A stretch of DNA of 46,726 nt, taken from Anaerolineaceae bacterium UBA4775. Lineage in GTDB: Bacteria > Chloroflexota > Anaerolineae > Anaerolineales > Anaerolineaceae. The DNA is taken from the NCBI GenBank assembly GCA_002403205.1, contig DHHJ01000004.1, positions 1 through 46,726 on the forward strand. The letters run 5' to 3'. The stretch's first letter is position 1. Each line of letters opens with the position of its first letter. Below, piece by piece: positions 43,012 to 46,726 of the stretch. The notes beneath the pieces were generated by a model. The model ran no database searches. It saw nothing but the letters and a program-made list of their open reading frames with translations, and was not told where the DNA came from. Position numbers and translations under genes: made by a program.

Positions 43012-44217
43012 CTACCCCATTTTGACCATCCCGCCAGCCACCTGCCACACAGGATGTTGCGCCACAAACGATTCCGCAAACATGGAGACATCGGTGGCGG
43101 TAAAAATCGCCTGGTCACATTCCGACAACGCGCCCAACAGATCTGCCCGCCGCCCTGTATCCAATTCCGACATGGTCTCATCCAGCAGCAAGACCGGCCA
43201 TTCACCCGTGCGCTGATGCAGCCAGGCCACCTCGGCCAGTTTGAGCGCCAGCAGGGCAGTCCGCCCCTGGCCGCGTGAGCCGTATTCGCCCAGGTCTACC
43301 TGGTTGCTCAGGAAGCGTAGCTCATCTCGGTGCGGCCCAATGGTCGTCACCCCCCGCGCAATCTCCTCCCGCTGCAATTGTTTCAACGTCACCAGCAACC
43401 CCGCCTCAATCTCGCTTTGGGAGATCCCGGAGCGGTCGGCTGGCGCAGAGACAGGCAAGGTCATCTGCCCTTCAGGGCGAGGGAGCGGATCATAGGCAGG
43501 CTGGTAATCCAAGCGCAATACCTCACGCCCGTGTGTCAGGTCATAATGAATCCGTTTCGCTTCAGCTTCGACTTCACGAATGGCCCGAATGCGCTCACGC
43601 ATGATCGCCGCGCCATGCCTGGCCAGCATGCCATCCCAAACAGCCAGTTGCCCGGTATCGCCGCCGCGTTCAGCAAGCTGTTTAAGCAGCGCATTCCGCT
43701 GAGAGAGCGTCTGCCCATAATCGCTGAGATGGGCTACATATTGGGGTGAAACTTGCGAGATCAACGTATCCAGGAAGCGACGCCGTTCAGATGGCCCTTC
43801 CTCGATAATGCGCGCCATCTGCGGCAGGAAGATCACAGCGTTAAATACACCGATGACCTCATTGATCTTTCGCTTGACACCGTCCAATAAGACTTCCTTC
43901 CTAAACCTGAGGTTGCCATTTACCCCATTAGGCTCACGAATTAACCGTACCTCGATGCGGTGCTGTCCATTGCCGCGTTGAACCTCACCAACGACCCTGC
44001 CCACAGCAATCCCGCTGTTCGGGGCAGTGAAACTGATCAATTGCCGGTCTGAACTGGCATGAAAAGAAGTGAAGGTGGATAAAAAGTAGATCGCTTCCAG
44101 CAATGTCGTCTTTCCCTGGGCATTATCACCCACCAACAGAAAGATTTCCCGGGGAAAGTCAAGATCCAACCGGGAAAAACTGCGGAAATTCGTCAGCGAC
44201 AGGTGCGTGATATGCAT
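43012..44217 (-). CDS. recF: DNA replication/repair protein RecF
   Basis: RecF is an SMC-like ATPase that with RecO and RecR loads RecA at gaps. The 401-residue product starts MHITHLSLTNFRSF, has the Walker A GDNAQGKT at 30-37, the signature GSRGQGRTALLALKLAE, the Walker B VLLLDETMSELD, and ends VWQVAGGMVKMG. ATG 44217 has no clear ribosome binding site; it lies five bases after the def stop, so coupling is likely. An upstream extension of 14 codons exists but is not family-like. dnaA, dnaN and gyrB, the usual neighbours, are absent. Confidence 0.94.
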   Translation of the reverse strand: MHITHLSLTNFRSFSRLDLDFPREIFLLVGDNAQGKTTLLEAIYFLSTFTSFHASSDRQLISFTAPNSGIAVGRVVGEVQRGNGQHRIEVRLIREPNGVNGNLRFRKEVLLDGVKRKINEVIGVFNAVIFLPQMARIIEEGPSERRRFLDTLISQVSPQYVAHLSDYGQTLSQRNALLKQLAERGGDTGQLAVWDGMLARHGAAIMRERIRAIREVEAEAKRIHYDLTHGREVLRLDYQPAYDPLPRPEGQMTLPVSAPADRSGISQSEIEAGLLVTLKQLQREEIARGVTTIGPHRDELRFLSNQVDLGEYGSRGQGRTALLALKLAEVAWLHQRTGEWPVLLLDETMSELDTGRRADLLGALSECDQAIFTATDVSMFAESFVAQHPVWQVAGGMVKMG

Positions 44218-44222
44218 TTTGG

Positions 44223-44726
44223 CTAGATGGTGTCTGTCTCTTCCTGGGTTGGCTGCCAAATTTGATCGGCCCGGTCAGTGTAAAGGATGCCATTGATATG
44301 ATCAATCTCATGCTGAAAGATCCTGGCTAGCCAACCATGCGCACGGATCTTCACCTTTTTTCCAAACTGATCCTTGCCACGCACAGTCACTACTTCGGCG
44401 CGCTCGACTTCGCCTGCATAACCCGGAACACTCAGACAGCCCTCGATCCCTGATACATTGTTTTTGGATTGCTGGATGATTTCCGGGTTGACCAGCACAT
44501 ACAATGTTTCAGGGATCAATTCATCATCTTCGTTTCCAAACTCGACCACGATCACCCTTTTGGATACGCCGATTTGTGGTGCAGCCAGGCCGACACCAGG
44601 GGCGGCGCGCATGGTGTCGATCATATCCTCGACCAGGTTCCGCAGGTCTTCATTAAATTCGTCGACAGGTTGCGCCTCCTGGCGCAACCCATTATCGTTG
44701 AAAGATAGAATTGGTTTTATAGTCAT
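44223..44726 (-). CDS. def: Peptide deformylase
   Basis: Def removes the formyl group from new proteins using a metal ion. The 167-residue product has the three family motifs: GVGLAAPQIG (44-53), EGCLS (95-99, metal ligand Cys97) and HEIDH (139-143, two His ligands and catalytic Glu). Length fits type 1 enzymes. It stands between the cNMP-domain membrane gene and recF on the minus strand; fmt is not adjacent. Confidence 0.96.
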   Translation of the reverse strand: MTIKPILSFNDNGLRQEAQPVDEFNEDLRNLVEDMIDTMRAAPGVGLAAPQIGVSKRVIVVEFGNEDDELIPETLYVLVNPEIIQQSKNNVSGIEGCLSVPGYAGEVERAEVVTVRGKDQFGKKVKIRAHGWLARIFQHEIDHINGILYTDRADQIWQPTQEETDTI

Positions 44727-44786
44727 ATTGATTGCTCCCAGTAAATTCTACCCGTAAGTTTTTCTTTTGGCATGCCTTCCAGGCCG

Positions 44787-46484
44787 TTATTCCGGACGGC
44801 GGTTTCCCCCAAGCCTGGTTTTTCTTGTCGGCAGGGGCTCGGCAGTTTTCCGATGATAGCTAGCGATCCACTCCGAAACCCGCTCGCGTTCAGCATCGAT
44901 TTCAAACTGCCTGACCTTGTCAAGCCGTTCACCCATGCGGTAAAAGATGTCTTCCTGAACTTCAGAAGGGTTATAGACATGATCAAAAGACAAACGCATT
45001 GTACCCACGACAATGTAAACCGTGCCAAAGTTGAACAGGTAGCCCCACAAGCCTGTGCGTTCATACTCAATGCTGAGCACATTTTCCAGCGGTGCAGACC
45101 GGCGCCGGATCTTTCCCAGGGGCTTGCGATCCAAATCAATGATCTGGTCCAGAGTCACCATAAAGACATCGTTGCGCCAATCAATATAAACATACAACAG
45201 CCACAAGAAGACGGCGAAAATGATCAGCAAGATCACGGCCAAAGCCGTGGTGATGGGGAGGAAGGCCAGCTCCCCCCCCAGGCGCAAAACGGCAGCGGCA
45301 ATCGCGAAAGCCATCAGCACTGTGGGCAGCCACATGTGCTGAATTAAAACAAACCAGTGTTTGCGATATGTGATCGCGCCATCCTGCTCGTAACGCAGGC
45401 GGATAAAGTCAGAAAGCAGCCAGGCAAAAAAACCCGGTTCTTTGGTTTCGCTGACCTCATCAGCTTGCCCTCGGTGGGTTGTTTCCTGTTCGTACGCTTG
45501 CTGGTCAGAAACGGGCAGATCCAGCTTTTCCTCCAGCTTTCGCACCATGATTTGCGCTTCTTCCCTCCGGTTCATGGTTTCGGAACGATGCCAATAAGAT
45601 TCGATCAGTGTAGCGGTTGTCTCTGTGTGGGCGATTTCACGCAGCCGGATGGTGCCGACATAAGTCGTCACCACCACATCGCCATAGCCCAGGGCTGTCC
45701 CCATCCGCGAGCGATGGATGCCAACCGACATGATGGTACGCAGCGGCGCTTCCTGCCGGCTTTCATAAATGAAGGCCACCTTTTCGATCCACACAACACG
45801 CTTATTGGTCACGATAAAATAATCGTTCCGCCAATCGAAATACGCCCAAAACAGCCACACCAAACTCACAGGCAAACCAAGCGCTAAAGTGATCCACCCA
45901 TAAGCCTGCTCTGGCAGCCAAAGCCATTGCATGAGTGCCCCCAGAAAGACGGCTCCGACACCGATCAGGATTGGCACCAACAATTTTGACCACAGGATAG
46001 CCGGGTGACGGCGTGTCATCACGTGGACGTATTCATCCTCATGCAGCCACGGCAGCGAGACTCGAGTCGAAAGCTGCCTGCTGTGAATGGAAACCTCTAA
46101 AAGTGCTTCAACACCTGGCAATGCTGCGTTGATGCTTAAGAAATCACCCACATCAAGCCGTAAAACCACCACCGACCCGCTGGCGACTGCCCTGTAATAA
46201 CGTGGGTCATCGTACAGCAAGGCTTCTTCACCAAAAATATCACCGCTGTTGAGTTTAGCAATGGCGTGATTCTCCCCTCCCGGTTCCAACTCGAGCGCCA
46301 CTCGACCTTCATACACCACATACATGGCTTGCGAATCATCATCAACCTCAAAAATCAGGTCGCCATCCTCGTAAGCAAAGGGTTTGAAGACCCTTGCCAA
46401 CCGGTGCACTTCAGCTAAGCTTAATGTTGTGAAGATCGGTACCTGTGAGATAAACTCTACCAGGGCGTCAAAGCGGATTTCCAT
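44787..46484 (-). CDS. Membrane protein: cNMP-binding-type domain plus two TM-PH modules
   Basis: A 565-residue protein. Residues 5-135 form a cyclic-nucleotide-binding-type domain with the phosphate cassette GDIFGEEALLYDDPRYYRAV. Then come two copies of a helix pair plus a bacterial PH-like (DUF304) domain: helices about 165-190 and 196-215 with YFDWRNDYFIVTNKRVV, and helices about 382-401 and 408-432 with YIDWRNDVFMVTLDQII. A polar helical linker (300-350) separates them and a basic tail ends the protein. Such a combination suggests a ligand-gated membrane scaffold or channel-like sensor. ATG 46484 is chosen; a TTG frame 8 codons upstream is unlikely. Confidence 0.75.
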   Translation of the reverse strand: MEIRFDALVEFISQVPIFTTLSLAEVHRLARVFKPFAYEDGDLIFEVDDDSQAMYVVYEGRVALELEPGGENHAIAKLNSGDIFGEEALLYDDPRYYRAVASGSVVVLRLDVGDFLSINAALPGVEALLEVSIHSRQLSTRVSLPWLHEDEYVHVMTRRHPAILWSKLLVPILIGVGAVFLGALMQWLWLPEQAYGWITLALGLPVSLVWLFWAYFDWRNDYFIVTNKRVVWIEKVAFIYESRQEAPLRTIMSVGIHRSRMGTALGYGDVVVTTYVGTIRLREIAHTETTATLIESYWHRSETMNRREEAQIMVRKLEEKLDLPVSDQQAYEQETTHRGQADEVSETKEPGFFAWLLSDFIRLRYEQDGAITYRKHWFVLIQHMWLPTVLMAFAIAAAVLRLGGELAFLPITTALAVILLIIFAVFLWLLYVYIDWRNDVFMVTLDQIIDLDRKPLGKIRRRSAPLENVLSIEYERTGLWGYLFNFGTVYIVVGTMRLSFDHVYNPSEVQEDIFYRMGERLDKVRQFEIDAERERVSEWIASYHRKTAEPLPTRKTRLGGNRRPE

Positions 46485-46490
46485 AACCCA

Positions 46491-46496
46491 AGTATA
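46491..46496 (-). promoter_or_regulatory. Possible -10 for a leaderless mRNA of the cNMP-domain gene
   Basis: TATACT on the minus strand ends six bases before the ATG at 46484, and no good ribosome binding site is visible. The -35 region is AT-rich without a clear match. Confidence 0.45.
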
Positions 46497-46702
46497 AAAC
46501 AACTTCAAAGATTAATAAACACTTCAAGCTGACCAGAGCATCCAGAGCTTACATTAATAATAAAATCTTGTTTGAACCCTTACCAACTTTTACAGGCAAA
46601 GATAAAGCAAAATTTTTAATGCGCAACGCCTGACCCTTCCAAAAACAAATCCGCTGTTCAGAAAAACCCTCCTACTTTTGTGATTCAAACGGAATTTTCT
46701 TC

Positions 46703-46718
46703 TATAATCGAAGGAGGG
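46703..46718 (+). promoter_or_regulatory. -10 and ribosome binding site of an off-window gene
   Basis: TATAAT (46703-46708) and AAGGAGGG (46711-46718) lie at the very end of the plus strand. A gene probably begins within a few bases of or beyond 46726. Because the -10 and the ribosome binding site are so close, one of the two may be fortuitous. The rest of 46500-46700 is AT-rich with no supported gene. Confidence 0.45.
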
Positions 46719-46726
46719 CATTTCCC

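Noticed and set aside
42939..43205. N-terminal extension of the nitroreductase frame into recF
   Set aside because: The extension is out of frame with the recF coding region it overlaps, and AGGAGG points to ATG 42938.
1..46726. CRISPR arrays, tRNA genes, insertion sequences, prophage genes
   Set aside because: No regular spaced repeats, no cloverleaf-like intergenic sequence, no transposase or integrase frames were seen.

Overview
The window reads as a chromosomal segment of a free-living bacterium, most likely a member of the Chloroflexota (Anaerolineae type). The basis is inference: a long division and cell-wall cluster ordered mraZ-rsmH-ftsL-ftsI-murF-mraY-murD-ftsW-murG-cvpA-murC-murB-ddl-ftsQ-ftsA-ftsZ with no murE, a B12-dependent ribonucleotide reductase, Thr-Pro-linker lipoproteins with NBR1-type Ig domains, and moderately GC-rich DNA. 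No insertion sequence, prophage, CRISPR array or tRNA gene was seen.

Positions 1-17411 hold the division/cell-wall (dcw) cluster, all on the plus strand, with genes overlapping by 1-4 bases at many junctions. It begins with a clear sigma-A type promoter followed at once by four 10-bp-spaced MraZ boxes, so MraZ probably represses its own operon. Behind ftsZ lies a compact multi-hairpin RNA with an intrinsic terminator (17430-17618) that I cannot name. A YbdG-type mechanosensitive channel (plus) and PTS enzyme I (minus) then converge on a shared hairpin.

Positions 21372-26121 are nucleotide metabolism: the NrdR repressor, class II ribonucleotide reductase NrdJ, an alpha/beta hydrolase and a deoxynucleoside kinase. 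Positions 26299-29864 form a self-contained envelope-stress-like unit: an ECF-type promoter, ECF sigma factor, membrane anti-sigma factor, a membrane protein that joins bactofilin-like extracellular repeats to a C-terminal domain resembling the RNA polymerase alpha-subunit C-terminal domain (alpha-CTD), and a lipoprotein. The alpha-CTD fusion is the most unusual thing in the window: the residues that contact DNA in the E. coli alpha subunit are kept, and predicted topology puts the domain in the cytoplasm.

Positions 29957-37133 run on the minus strand: obgE-nadD, a cyclic-diphosphoglycerate-synthetase-like protein behind argS, rpsT with a TTG start, and an orphan protein with a polymerase-beta-type nucleotidyltransferase motif. 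A 365-base gap between rpsT and argS ends on the argS side in a T6 tract and may encode a structured RNA. The RNase P RNA gene (rnpB) follows on the plus strand at 37301.

Positions 37931-46726 are accessory and housekeeping genes: a DUF488 protein with a possible leaderless mRNA, a large lipoprotein with a triplicated cysteine-bracketed repeat, a divergent nucleoside-diphosphate-kinase-like protein, a SIS-domain sugar isomerase/deaminase, and on the minus strand a nitroreductase, recF, def, and a membrane protein fusing a cyclic-nucleotide-binding-type domain to two copies of a TM-PH module. The last bases carry a promoter and ribosome binding site for a plus-strand gene that starts outside the window.
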